Assembly: GCA_030704615.1 (NCBI GenBank)
Contig: CM060732.1
Coordinates: forward strand, 43,197,053-43,257,052
Length of the DNA stretch: 60,000 bases
Origin: Takakia lepidozioides
Lineage: Eukaryota > Streptophyta > Takakiopsida > Takakiales > Takakiaceae
Direction: 5' to 3'
Shown here: positions 1 to 11,514 of the stretch, piece after piece
How positions within the stretch are numbered: the first letter of the stretch is position 1
Layout: each line of letters opens with the position of its first letter
Position numbers and translations under genes: made by a program
Notes under the pieces: model-generated
The model's database searches: none
Seen by the model: the letters and a program-made list of their open reading frames with translations, nothing else
What the model was told of the DNA's origin: nothing

Positions 1-172
1 AGCCACCTCAGTGGCCTACTGTAGGCAGCCTGTCTCCCAACTCTCAAGTATTACTGCATGTTGTAACAAATATATCACTTCACCAAGTTGCCTGGTGACA
101 TCATATGCAAAAACTTAAAATGCCATACAACTTGAAGTCAAATGTTCCAAGCAGAATCTGAATGAAATATAC

Positions 173-3100
173 CTGAGAGTTCCAACGCATAACCTTGGGG
201 AAAGCAAGATTGGCTAGAATCCCAGGAAGCTCCTCTGCTAGAACCTGCAGAGGAGACAAGACAATCCATCTAGAGCATAAAATCAAATGTTGAACTACAA
301 AGTAAAAGAGTTGAATCTATGATGAGAGGGAGGAAGTGACCGAAACATAATCAAATACTTGTCATACACCTATCTTGACAAGACTAATTCAGTTCCATAT
401 AACCCCAACTTGGGCTCCTTTGAGCTGTCAAAGTTGAGCTCGAAGTACAGGCAAATTACAGAGTTGTATCAAGGGAGAGAGCTCACTTGAACAGAATGCT
501 TGCCATGCTCCTTGACGACTGCAAATACATACTCAGTCTTTCCTGCATGCTCCACCCCTCAAAGACCCTCAATCCTCACCAAGGTTCCCAGTTATGAGTG
601 AGTGCATACTGTTAGCACACTGGTAATGTCTGCTAGTCGCAGAGGGAACAGGATGGTTACAAGAATCTCACCATCAGTCTTGACAAAAAGCTCCTCAATC
701 GCAACATTGTTTTTCTTGCAGAAACCTTCAGCAGCCTGCATAAACCACAAAGATCCTTCAAGTCTTCATTGCATTATGTCTGCAGGTTTGACAACTATGA
801 CTAAGCCCAAACATGCCCAAAGACATCGTAGGAAGGAACATTAGACATCAAATACCAGCAGGGATTGCATCCAGCTTTTGCACTATGTGTAGCTGCACAC
901 AAGTGTGATAAACATATATAAGCAGATTATGAGGCTTTACAACTGTTATCCCTGGCCATGTTAATTGAAGAGTAGCTGACCTTGGTTGGCTTCCCGTCAG
1001 CATCAAATGCTTTGGTAGCAGGTGGGCCTCGCACCTCTCTCTCACTGTCATCTTGACGGAATGCCAGTTGCTCTATCAGCACCTACATGCAGAGACCGCA
1101 CAAGGCCGAATCACCAGTGTATCACATGACTGTGCCACAAGTTTTGTAGCTGATGGGTCCTCCCTATCTATCTGTCATTGATTCCACAAAAATTGACATA
1201 GCAAAGAGGTATGTACCACAAGGCGGCGAGGTGTTCCAAGCACCGACACGCTAGCATGCTGTAACCTCTTGCTCTCCAGAAATTGGGGCACCGCTGCTTC
1301 AAGCTGCACCAAAAAGGCAATACACTGATGAAGAGAAAAGCACATGAATAATGAAAGGCAAACAGGAAAAGTCTAGTACACATGAAAGCCATACGACACC
1401 TGATCATATCTACTCTAACACTGCATGTCCTCCAGGTTAAAATGTGTGGAGAAGACAACATGCGTGGCAAAAAGCCTTCTCAAGAGTTACTACATCAGAC
1501 TGCAGCTAATGAGGGAGTTTTTTCTTGAATGAACCAAAAGCCAGTCACACCAAAAAATATACAGGCACAGACAAAGGTGGCCAGAATAGTACCTGGGCAA
1601 TAGAAGTGGTGACATCCTGTGGAGGGAGTTCCTCTGATCCAATCTCCAGCACAAAAGTTCGGGGTGCATCTACCTACACCCGGGAGTCATGGGACCAAAT
1701 TTTGAGACCAAAAAACAGGTTAAAAGATAGAGATAACCACAAAACAACTTGCCCCTAGAACAGTAGCCTTTCTGGACCTGCAAACCCTCTGGATTGGGTG
1801 CCATTACTGAAAGTGTGGAGCTCCATAGCTCAGCTTGCAGCGAAACAGATCCCATTTTTGCAGTGAGATTTTTGCCTAGCTGATCCACGAGGAGAGAAGA
1901 AATATTTTTTAGTCCACCAAGAGGCCCAGAGGGCCCATGGAACAGTGGAAACCATTTTGAATTCTTCCGCTAACTTCAGTTTCTGGCTGGTTCAATGTGC
2001 CATTGGCTGCTCCTGGATAAGAATCTTCAGTCTGTTCTTCGGAATGGGATCCTTTTGTTCATAAAACACATCAGAGCTTCCTTCTTCCTGCTATTTCCTC
2101 TGTTCATGTTTGGGCTTTTTGCACTGGAGGTTACAGAGTGCTTCAAATGTAATGTTAAGCTTGGACTGCCTTCCATTGCATGGCAGGCTGGTGGAGGAGG
2201 CTTGTACCTCAAGTTAGTCGTGGAACCTTGGCCTGTTTCCAAGGGGTGTATTTGTGGGTGCTGGCCTCATTTATTCCCTTCATGGCTTCATGCCCTTGTG
2301 CATCCCAGTGCTTGTGGAGGTGGCTCATGCCACTAGTTCTTTGTCAAGGCTTGGTAATTGGTTTCCCAAGGACTTCTGTTAAGAGCCTTCCTCTTTTGTT
2401 GTCCTTGTGGCTTTTCTCGGCTTTGCTAATATACACCTCTGTTTATAAAAATTGATCCAGCCTATCCTCCAATTGCTTTTAACATGTTTAGGGAGAGAAG
2501 ATGTCCTAAGGAAGGTCGGGGACAGCCACTGTGGTCACTCAACTGAATTTTCCATAGCACTCATGCACAGCCCAGTCACAGGGTCTTGAGTTTCTCTGCC
2601 TTGCATTGACATACTAGAAAGCATAAGGTTGCTTCCAGCACTGCTGCTCTAGCCCCAAAGTAAGCCATACATAAGACACAAGGCTGTGATGGCACTGCCA
2701 TTCAGGGTCTTGAAAAGGTTAGGAAAAGAAGGAGAGAGGACAGCAGCATACTCCCATGCAAAAGGGACACACCTGCAAAACAGCCTGGTTAAGAGCCTCA
2801 GGCGGATGCTCATGGTGAGGGGACTCATGCCAGACTCCCAGTGGGTAGCTTAGTTTTTCACGACTCTCCACCCAAAGCTGTGCACACTGTCTGGCGAGCC
2901 TGGACACAACAACTTTGCACCTCAATTGTGTCCATTACATGGACAACCCTCTGAGATTTCTCACAACAGTCAAAGAGGTCAAAACTCATCACCGAGTCCA
3001 TTCCTGAAGACTTGGCAGCCTGCAAGAAAAAGCTCTGAACATATTGCATGCAATATTTCAATGTCTACAGACAAGAAGACATACACACACACAGAAAAAC

Positions 3101-6100
3101 CACACAGCATGTAATTCCGGCAAGTACTGCACCTGGAGGGAAATTCTTACAAACACTGCCAGAAAGTGATGAAATGGGACTTTTAGATTATCACATATCA
3201 GACTGATAACGGGTCCATGGTGAAAGATTTACATGCGCATGCGGCCAAAGAAGCGTGCTCTTTCAGTGACACCAATGGCACCTCTTGCATCCAAAATGTT
3301 GAAGGCATGTGATGTCTTCAACACATGGTCATATCTGCCATCCATGCACTATTCCCAGAATGAGGTTTCTTTTCAAGTGACTCTTTTGCTAAGACCTTCT
3401 AGTGCTTGCATTTTCTAAACACGCCAGTTTCGAAGACTTAGGTCACCAGGATACTGAAGGAATTTATGACAGATCACCATAGCAGTCTCCATATCACAAC
3501 AATCATTCTCAACAATCGATATGGAAGCACTAGGTTTTAAAGGGTAAGAAGAGTTTGATCTATACTTTCCAATTATCAAACAGCAAAGACCCTTCTTACA
3601 AGCTCATGTTACTGAGCAATATCAGAAAATCCAACTGTTTTTCTTATTGTTACACCTCTATCCAGAACAGCCTTTGAATCTAATCAGCAAATGCTAAGGC
3701 AACCAGGACATCTGACATCAGCATACTTGGCAACCATTTGGACAAGTACAGCAAATTAAGAGTCCAAAAAGGAGGAAGCATACGCAGGGATGGGTAGACC
3801 CTGGCCCAAAAGAGAGCGTGCCTGCATATCATAAAGCTCAAAGCGTTGTTGCAAGCTCCCTACATCTGCATGCACCAGATTATATGCACTCATTTCTTTC
3901 CTGCCACCCCCACGCAGCCACCCACAAACGCATTTGGATGGTAAACGTACCTACAATACAGCTTAAGGTGAATCCCTGAGGTCTGGTCTCGGGTCCCTCT
4001 ACCCCAGAGAGAACTTCCAAATTTATAGCTCAATCCTTCCAGAAGCATCAACATCCATGTGTACATGTCACGGAGGAAAGGCAGGTCCGACATTTGTGGA
4101 TTTCCCATGATGAAGGCTCAGCATTCAATGCTGGTGTGAACAGGTAATCACTGGACACCACCCTAAAGCCTGATTGACAGCCTATGCTGTCGATCCTCAG
4201 GGATCCAGGCTAACTTGCCACAGGTCTGCTATACAAGATTCTACCGGAAAGAATGTACAGCTAGATACCTAAAGTAAGAGAGAAGGAAGAACTTACTCAT
4301 TTTCCAGAAATAACTCTCCATACGTGATACCTGGTGCATACAGTATTTTCTTAAAATGATCTACCCCCTGTCACCACGGCCACATGCACAACAACATGGG
4401 CATATTAAACATCTGCTTGTAAGCAGCAGCCAGAGGGAGTTTGGTGAAAATCTGGTTTTATGAGCTGTGGCAGAGAAGGTTTCCTGAAATAGACAAGGTA
4501 CATCTGCCGTCTCATCTCACAAGAGAATCACATTAGACAGTGCAAATGCTACAACACACAAGACATAAACGAGTCAAACCTGCAGGGACATGAGGATGCG
4601 CTCAAGGCCGTAGGTGATCTCCACTGAGACTGGTAACAAAGGCATGCTTCCCGCCTGCTTCACCAACTCATCAAATGTCACTAGCTTCACAACGTTCCTG
4701 AATGTCAACTAGAGACAAACAAAGAAGCCTTCCAAATCTCTTATCAACCTCAATTGCCAGGCTATGCCTGATCTTGCGAAGTCTTTTATGGGCCATTACA
4801 AAAAGGGCAGCAAGTTCCCCTTCTCTCTCTCTCTCACTTCCTGCTGTTATTCATCAACAGAGTGCAACCAAAGGCACATTTGTTCCAAGCTAGAGAGCTA
4901 GACAAGCAGTTCCAGTTCAGCCTTATTCTTTCTGGTAAGATGTCATATGCCACCCTATAAATTGATACTCAATTCCCTGTAAGTGGACTGTCATCGACTC
5001 TCCATGACTCTGACTTTTGCAATGTTTTCCTTGAAGCTCTTTTGAGGGAACAAAACTATTCAATATCTATAGTAGTCTCTAGAAGCTTAACACATGAGAA
5101 TCTACCATTTGACATGACTGACCAATGTATTTTCTTAGAATATTTCATTTGGTAGGATGCTAAATACATGTGTGGGAGGCTTCAAAGGCCACTGCAAGGC
5201 GGGTATGGGGTGACAGGGACCTTGCCTGCTGGAAATAGGTGAACTGTGTGATTTCCATTCCATCCATCCACACCTCCCACCCAAGTCCCCATGCACCCAG
5301 CACCTGCAGGGGGAGCACTTTAGCACCATATTGTCAGGATAATAATGATTTAACTCAACCAAACCCTACCTTGCAAAAGCATTTCATGATGCTACTCTCC
5401 TAACCCCTGAACCTAAAACCCTAAACCCTAGTGACCAAAACCATGGTAGGAGTTTACAATTTAACTTATACTGGAGTCAAATAGTAAGAATATAAACAAG
5501 TAACTATCATTCACATGTGAAGCATCCCCAGAAAGGTCAATACGCCATACTGCTGCATGTTCTGCTAATCACACTTGATCTCATACAATAAGAACATAGG
5601 TGTCCAGCGAGTTTGTGATACCCACCGGGCTCTCCCAATTGTCTTCCACAAAGCGCACATCGTGAGCCTTAATGTCAATGCCTGCGAACCAACCACTCTT
5701 CAATCATAATTGTACATTTAAGAGATAAGGCTTGGAACTAATAACAATTGGTTTGCAAATGCCACAAACATATTGTGCAAGTAGACTCCTCTGGGGTTGA
5801 TGTATCCCAATCATCTCTTCCCACTAATGAATAAAGAGACACACAGAGCTGACTCTAGAGTGCCAAGAAAAACTACATGGATGCAGTGAGAGTATGTGAT
5901 GCCTGTAATGGGCACTTGATAAACCCCTCTGAACACACTTTGAAGATGCTACCTACTCCTTGCTAATTTCATTGGTGCAACTTACATACCTAGTGCTGCC
6001 AGGCTACCAAGGTAGAGCTCTTGCGAGTTTCCAGGATCTGGCTTTAAAATCACCTGCACTCATTCACAAATATTTTCCCATTATGTTCCTGATATCAATT

Positions 6101-7080
6101 GATTGGGCACATGAGCTTCCAACAATGCGGCGGCTTTGGGCAGAAAGCGAAACAAGACCTGAAACTGAGTATGGCGCTGCACTCTGTTGGGGTTGTCTCC
6201 ATAGCGGCTATCATCAGGCCTGACACTTGGCTCCACATATCTGGCAGGTTGAGAAAACACGAATTAGCAGACAACAGAAGCCCAGATTGTTGCCCCTCCT
6301 AGTTCAACAAGAGAATACAGAATTTGGACCAAGAACATTGTGGAGGTACGTACGCAACATTCCAAGGCTCTGGACCGAGCACACGCAAAAAGGTTGCTGG
6401 ATTCATAGTTCCTGCGCCGACCTGAATCCCTCCATTGCTGCCAGCTATATCATGAGAATAAAAGACTTGTGTGTTCCCACACTAATCAATAACAGACAAA
6501 TGTATCAACACTTGCAGCTTGCTACCACACAATAGATGTCAAGCTCCCCTCATGTCAATTCTGATCACCACATTATTGGTACAAGTTTAACTACTCACTC
6601 TAAGGCCTAACACGCATTGTCTTCACATGTCATAATGCATCTGGACAATTACCGCCAATAAAGCAGTTTTATGGTAGGATTAGCTCATCTCGAATTTTTA
6701 GCACCAAGCCATAGGACAGAAATGCTGTGGAAGCTTTGCTGCATTCCATAACACATAGTAAATTTTCTCAAGTCACATACCTCATAAACGGGTCCATTGG
6801 TTGGACCTTGTCCAGACAGAATTCAGTCCCTATTACAGCTTGAACTGTTGTCTCTAATCTCATTACAAAACCAATCAAGCAGCTATGGTCAGAAAGAAAG
6901 GGAGCCGACCTCAGTGTTGCTAGACTGCAGTACCGCACAGCCCACAGATGCCCAGTAATCCTGTTGCATGCCCAATATGCCCAGCATTACATATTCACTG
7001 GTCAACCCCAAATTCTGAACCGCTTGTTGCCTAAAGAGTAATAGTGGACGCCCAAGCGAAGTCATCCAAGCGAAGTCCTC

Positions 7081-7128
<48 letters not shown>

Positions 7129-7810
7129 TTGGTTCCCAAATTTGTTGCAAGGATGGGGTGTTGAAGAATGGAGTCTGTTTCAGTCTTCTTGTTTATGGCA
7201 CGTATATTTGCATAGAAGCATGCCCCTTATGAATTTGTAAGGGGCATTTTCAAACCAAAATACCATTGAATTTTGGACAATTTCCTCTCCCTCGTATCGG
7301 CCCCGCCCTCCCCAACCCTTCTCTGGAACGCCAGAAATTCGCAAACTCAAAGTTGGATGACTTCGCTATCGCAAATAATTTAAGCTTCCGAATCAAAATG
7401 AAATGCAATAAGGAAGGTATTCCAATCGTGAGTATCATAGAAGAAATTCCGCAGACCTGCAGACGTTGGATTGCCTGCTGGAAGCTGGGAGCGTGCGAGC
7501 ACGCAACACCGGCCTTCTGCTCCACCTGCACAGCGGGCTCCGCATCCGCTCGAGGTTGGGCAGAAGTACTCACGCATTGTACATCTCTTCCCCCAACTGG
7601 AAATTGGACCAGAAGCCTTTTGCCCGGCATTCCCTGCACAGGGTTCCAGCTGAACGTTCTCTCTATGGTACTGCATTTTCTCAATCCCACCAGACAACGC
7701 AGCCCCGTGGAAGCACCCGGAGGTGCAGTCCTTGCCAGCAGAGAGCCCAGAGCACGCAGATTGGCCGCCCTGGGAAGTAGCAGCAGCGATGTGTGAGCTG
7801 CCATGCCCAT
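173..7810 (-). CDS. EDD1: Glycyl-tRNA synthetase, plastid/mitochondrial alpha-beta fusion (5' part, 18 exons seen)
   Basis: The enzyme charges organellar tRNA-Gly. Bacterial alpha and beta chains are fused in one polypeptide in plants. Exons seen (minus strand): 7810-7457, 6960-6910, 6421-6354, 6240-6159, 6053-5990, 5681-5626, 5303-5226, 4654-4580, 4367-4297, 3900-3784, 3334-3233, 2899-2773, 1673-1593, 1303-1217, 1082-981, 735-672, 542-487, 244-173. Reading phases join throughout. Alpha-chain signatures are [72 protein letters not shown] and [13 protein letters not shown]. The beta chain starts at [13 protein letters not shown] and runs through [25 protein letters not shown] and [10 protein letters not shown]. 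The rest of the beta chain lies beyond the left edge. The N terminus is rich in Leu/Ala/Arg/Ser, like an organellar transit peptide. Start chosen at the Met pair 7810/7804; an in-frame Met at 7882 is an alternative. An extra exon in the 1.1 kb intron 2772-1674 is possible. No stop or frameshift was seen in the exons. Confidence 0.94.
5220..5226 (-). other. GC-AG splice donor in glycyl-tRNA synthetase gene
   Basis: The exon ending ...TTYFQQ-type sequence (coding TYFQQ) joins the next exon (AGSMPLLPV) in frame only if the donor is CAG|GCAAGG. The nearby GT (AAG|GTCCCT) would put the next exon out of frame. GC-AG introns with AG|GCAAG donors are a known minor class spliced by the major spliceosome. 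Confidence 0.7.
5415..5431. repeat. Telobox-like interstitial telomere repeat in an intron
   Basis: Two adjacent copies of the plant-type telomere unit (CCCTAAA) sit in a synthetase intron. In plant genes, teloboxes are usual in promoters and first introns of translation-related genes; here it is a deeper intron. It supports a plant origin of the window. Confidence 0.7.
7079..7124. repeat. (CT)n microsatellite in intron 1 of the synthetase gene
   Basis: About 22 CT dinucleotides with one C interruption. On the coding strand this is a GA repeat inside the first intron. Confidence 0.95.
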
Positions 7811-7881
7811 GCCTGCTGCCCCTCTTCCTCCCTCGCTCTGCTTCCTTCCAGATAAGAGAGACGACCCCGCCTGCGCAGGCA

Positions 7882-7970
7882 TCTTTCCAACCGCGCGCGG
7901 TCCATCTCGTCGCGGTTGTATTCTCACCGCGCGGTCTAGCAGTCGTATTTCTAACCGCGCGGTCTAGAAC
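7882..7970. promoter_or_regulatory. Three GC-rich palindromes upstream of the synthetase start
   Basis: ACCGCGCGCGGT at 7890-7901 and ACCGCGCGGT at 7926-7935 and 7954-7963 lie 80-150 bp upstream of the preferred start codon, two of them followed by CTAG. They may be in the promoter or 5' UTR and may bind a dimeric factor. An upstream ATG in another frame (complement of about 7905) would give a short overlapping uORF. The function is not known. Confidence 0.4.
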
Positions 7971-8027
7971 TCGCCATGAAGTGTAGAAATGGGACACCGC
8001 CCAAGTGGGAGAAAGAGTATACCACAC

Positions 8028-8105
8028 CCGTCAAGTAGCACGATTTGACCCCAGAATCATCTGGGTGGCACTCGGGGCACTAACCAACCGAGCTACTGAT
8101 TTGTT
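8028..8105 (-). repeat. tRNA-like sequence, probable SINE head or tRNA pseudogene
   Basis: Read on the minus strand this shows a good A box (TAGCTCGGTTGGTTAGTGC). About 30 bases later it shows a B-box-like GGGGTCAAATC, in the spacing of a tRNA D arm and T arm. The acceptor stem does not pair well and the B box is degenerate. I read it as a tRNA-derived SINE head or tRNA pseudogene rather than a working tRNA. It lies just upstream of the synthetase gene. Confidence 0.5.
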
Positions 8106-8189
8106 TTATTTTTAATAAATAATTTAAAGGGGGATAGAGGCCCTTTTAATCAAATTAATTAAAAATAGAGTCATACCAATGGAAAAAAT

Positions 8190-9559
8190 AACCACGACCA
8201 ATTACTTGATGCGAGTTTATTTGCAGTGGAGGTGCAGGGAAGTGCAGATGACTGCTTAGATTGGCAGTGGCCAATCAGATACTACCTTACTCATGGTCAG
8301 TGCCCACCTAGTTATGGAAAGGAGCAGAGGAAGAGAATCACTATCAAGGCTTACCTTATACTATGATAGGGGGCAGAATGTATAAGCTAGGACCTGATGG
8401 AGAACTTAAACGATGCTTGTACCATCATGAAGTAAATAAAGTTTTGGAGGAAGTTCATAAAGGAGTGGCTGGAGGTCATTTTGGAGAAGAGACTACCAGT
8501 AGAAAGATACTACTTGCAGATTACTGGTGGCCTACTTTGTTCAATGATGTACACAAGTATTGTAAGAGTTGTGATGAGTGTCAGAGGTTAGGACCATTGC
8601 AGAGATATGGGGAAATGGCTTTGCATCCTACAATGCCTACTGAACCATTTCAGAAATGGGGACTAGACTTTGTTGGACCAATTAACCCACCAGCCAAGAA
8701 TACACAGAACAAGTATATAATCACAGCCACTGATTATACTACAAAGTGGGTGGAAGCTAAAGCTCTGAGGGACAACACAGCTAAGTCCACAGCAAGGTTC
8801 ATGTATGAGAACATACTTACACGATTTGGCTGTCCCCTGGAATTTATCAGTGACCAGGGAAGTCACTTCATTAATGAGACCATTGAACTATTGACTAAAG
8901 AGTTCATGATTGTGCATAGGAAGAGTACAACTTATTACCCACAGGGTAATGGGCAAGCAAAGGCTACCAACAAAATACTATATACTATCTTGGCTAAGAT
9001 AGTCAATGCAAACAGAACAGATTGGGATACAAAGTTGCTGACAGCTTTGTGGTCATACATGACTTCATATAAAGTCACCACTAAGTATACACCATTCCAA
9101 TTAGTTTATGGTATGGAAGCTTTACTTCCAGTGGAATTCTTGTTACCTACCATGAGAACTGAATGGGGAAGGAGAATGGAATTGGAAGATTCAATTAAGG
9201 TCAGGAAACATGAATTATACCATGTGGAAGAAGTACGTGCTGATGCAGCTGATAACATGACCAGAATTCAGATGAAGATGAAGGATCAGTTTGATGAAGG
9301 TAAATTAAAGACTTTTAAGACGGGAGATTTGGTACTGTGATTGCAGAAGAATGGGAAGATTAAAGCTTCTAAGCTTAAATCACCATGGAAATGACCTTAT
9401 GTCATACAGAAGATGTATGATAATAACACCGCCATATTACAAACCATTAACAAATAAATGTTGGGGAGAGTCAATGTCAATAAGTTGAAAGGATACAGTG
9501 GTATCCATGACAAACCATTGCAGCACGATTTGCATGTTGAGACACAAAAACAGTCATAG
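8190..9559 (+). pseudogene. Ty3/gypsy integrase fragment with a lost catalytic Glu
   Basis: This is the 3' part of a gypsy pol gene. It begins in the RNase H-integrase spacer (8190-8362, frameshifted). From 8363 it encodes the HHCC zinc finger (HHEV..EVHKG..GGHFG..CKSCDEC) and the integrase core. Catalytic Asp residues appear in GLDFVGPI and ISDQGSHF. The third acidic position, normally GQAEATNK, reads GQAKATNK, so the catalytic Glu is Lys. A stop follows FKTGDLVL at 9340, then further gypsy C-terminal sequence runs in frame to about 9559. The element is 5'-truncated. The spacer at 8274-8282 is the intact counterpart of the site disrupted by the large element at 14893-26230. Confidence 0.88.
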
Positions 9560-9648
9560 GCTGCGCCAGTGATACCAACGGAGTATGGAGCACTTGTCGC
9601 TAAGCTGAGCGTGTATGACCAGGGCGGGAAGTACAGGTGTTCGCATAG

Positions 9649-9850
9649 CTATCACAGCCCAACACAGCGTGACACAGCCTATCACAGCCCATCACAGCGT
9701 GACACGGCCTATCACAGCCCATCACAGTGTCACACAGCCTATCACAGCTCATCACAGCGTGACACAGCTTATCACAGCCCATCACAGTGTCACACAGCCT
9801 ATTACAGTTCACCACAGTTAGACAGCCTGTCACAGCCCAACACAGCCCAT
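9649..9850. repeat. Short tandem repeats rich in CACAGC/TATCACAGCC, LTR-like
   Basis: Roughly 28-30 bp units built from TATCACAGCCCATCACAG and GTGACACAGCC repeat about seven times directly after the gypsy integrase. A shorter run of similar CACAGCC units occurs near the start of the solo LTR at 41664-42485, so this is probably the U3 region of a related 3' LTR. ORFs that span it on both strands are artefacts of the repeats. Confidence 0.65.
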
Positions 9851-10410
9851 ACGGGTTACACAGTCCATTGGGTCAGTGACAGGTGGACGTGGGTTAACGT
9901 CAAAAAAGTGGCCGTCAAGTGACAAAGAAGTTTGGAAGTCAAACTCGGAGAATATGCCACGCGGAGAGGGGAAGTCGGGGGCATGTCTAAAAATGGACAC
10001 GTGGCCACTAAGGCGAAGCACACCGCACTGCATAATTACAAGAGTGGGTCTCATCATGCAAGAGGACAAATCGGGCCGTCAAAGTACCTACCCGATACAT
10101 CAGCTAAGACTATTTGTGGGCCCATTAATGCATTCAGGGCAAGGGTAACGGAACCCTTTCCGAGTACAGAAAAGATGCCACATGTGCTGTCCTACTGGAC
10201 ATTCCAGGTGGGAATGTCCACGGAAGGGGGGTGGAATTAAGAAGATACCTAAGCAGGCAACAGCCAATCAGGAATGAGAATTTCATGCAGGAGGTTTCCT
10301 CCAAGAAACAAGAACAAGAAATTGAAAGTGTTATGAGCAGAAGAGTCGGGGTGGCTCCGAATAGCCAGTGTCTCGACGGGAGGGGCAATCAAAGCACTAG
10401 CTTTGTAGCT
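9851..10410 (+). other. Non-coding stretch, probably remainder of an LTR
   Basis: It follows the repeat array and precedes the next ORF. No coding homology was seen. It contains CACGTGGCC-type motifs and ends in a sequence that could be an R/U5 region. No second LTR copy was found in the window to define its ends. Confidence 0.3.
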
Positions 10411-11469
10411 ATGGCGGATGTAACGGATTACACGCTCGCTTTACTTCTCACGCAGTGGCGTGAGGACGGACGAATTGAGAGTACATTTCCTCTCGCTCGA
10501 TACTTGCAAGCCCCACAGGCTTACACGCAATTACCTGTTCCATTTTGTGCCAACCATACCTTTATGCTCTGTGCCCTGCAAGCTTTCCTTCAGCCGTTTC
10601 AAACAAGACCTTTTTGTTTGTCCAGAATGAAGAGAGTGAAGGGAATGGAGGATATCAGGGTGAAGAGCACCACGAATCTGAAGAAGCAAACAATTGCTAC
10701 ACCGCAGGCAGTGCAGCTGCTGGTGAGGGAGTTGCAATTGGAGGGGCTGCTACGCAAGGACTGGTCCTTGCATCATCGGCAGTATATGATTCAATTTCTT
10801 CATAACTTTGAGCCTCGGACAGGAGTTACCCAGGTGAGAGGAGTAGATATAGAAATCACTCCCCAATACTTGCAGCAATTGTTTGATTTGTCATCGGCTC
10901 ATGTGGATATGGATGAGCACAGGGCAAGATTGCAGATAGGAAATTTATTCCAAGAAGGGAGTTTATTTAAGACTCAAGGTTACGCTTGTACCAAAGCCGA
11001 GTACCCAGGGCTCAGAGAAGTTGGCCAAATATTGAACGTTCTGTTTGCCATGAAACAGAACCAACAATATTTGAGCAGGTCATTCATAGAGGAGATCCTG
11101 AAAGCTTTGAAGAGAGAGGATGTAGCTTGGGCAGAGTTAATGTACAATGGTCTGGTGGAAGAGATGAAGAGGTTACAGGGCACTACTGCTAAGTCTCCGG
11201 TCATTGTGTCTGGTCCAGTCATTGCCCAAATCATTCTTGACTCTTGCATATTTGATACTCGGGAACGTAAGGAGATGGGAGTGTTTGAGGCAGTAACCAC
11301 TGCAATTGAAGAGCAGGGCTCTTCAAATAGTGAGGGTGGACTGGCAAGGCAACACCAATCTAAGAGACAGAAGCGGGGTATAACTGTAGTGGCGGATCCA
11401 CTGGCTTCACGGAAACCGCAAGATGATGTTTCCCTAGCTCTTGTGCAGGATGGGGCACAACAGCACTGA
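10411..11469 (+). CDS. Unrecognised ORF, possibly retrotransposon-associated
   Basis: A 352-codon ORF starting MADVTDYTLALLLTQW (the frame stays open upstream to 10231). It is predicted soluble and largely helical, with repeated hydrophobic heptads such as LLVRELQLEGLLRKDW and FIEEILKALKR. The C terminus is Ser/Gln-rich and basic (HQSKRQKRG). No zinc knuckle, protease or polymerase motif is visible. Its position after an LTR-like stretch suggests a gag or accessory protein of an LTR retrotransposon, interrupted downstream by a MULE fragment at about 11500. It could also be a host exon. I do not recognise the family. Confidence 0.45.
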   Translation: MADVTDYTLALLLTQWREDGRIESTFPLARYLQAPQAYTQLPVPFCANHTFMLCALQAFLQPFQTRPFCLSRMKRVKGMEDIRVKSTTNLKKQTIATPQAVQLLVRELQLEGLLRKDWSLHHRQYMIQFLHNFEPRTGVTQVRGVDIEITPQYLQQLFDLSSAHVDMDEHRARLQIGNLFQEGSLFKTQGYACTKAEYPGLREVGQILNVLFAMKQNQQYLSRSFIEEILKALKREDVAWAELMYNGLVEEMKRLQGTTAKSPVIVSGPVIAQIILDSCIFDTRERKEMGVFEAVTTAIEEQGSSNSEGGLARQHQSKRQKRGITVVADPLASRKPQDDVSLALVQDGAQQH

Positions 11470-11514
11470 GGGCTGTTATTATTGGAAGCATGACAGTTCG
11501 GCCGAGGGTCGGAC

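Noticed and set aside
7250-8027. Several overlapping ORFs over synthetase exon 1 on both strands
   Set aside because: They are shadows of one GC-rich exon; only the minus-strand frame ending [10 protein letters not shown] joins the next synthetase exon.
8028-8105. A functional tRNA gene
   Set aside because: The A box is good, but the B box is degenerate and the acceptor and anticodon stems do not pair convincingly.
9600-9922. His/Ser-rich repeat protein ORFs at 9569-9922
   Set aside because: Products of the CACAGCC tandem repeats in a probable LTR.
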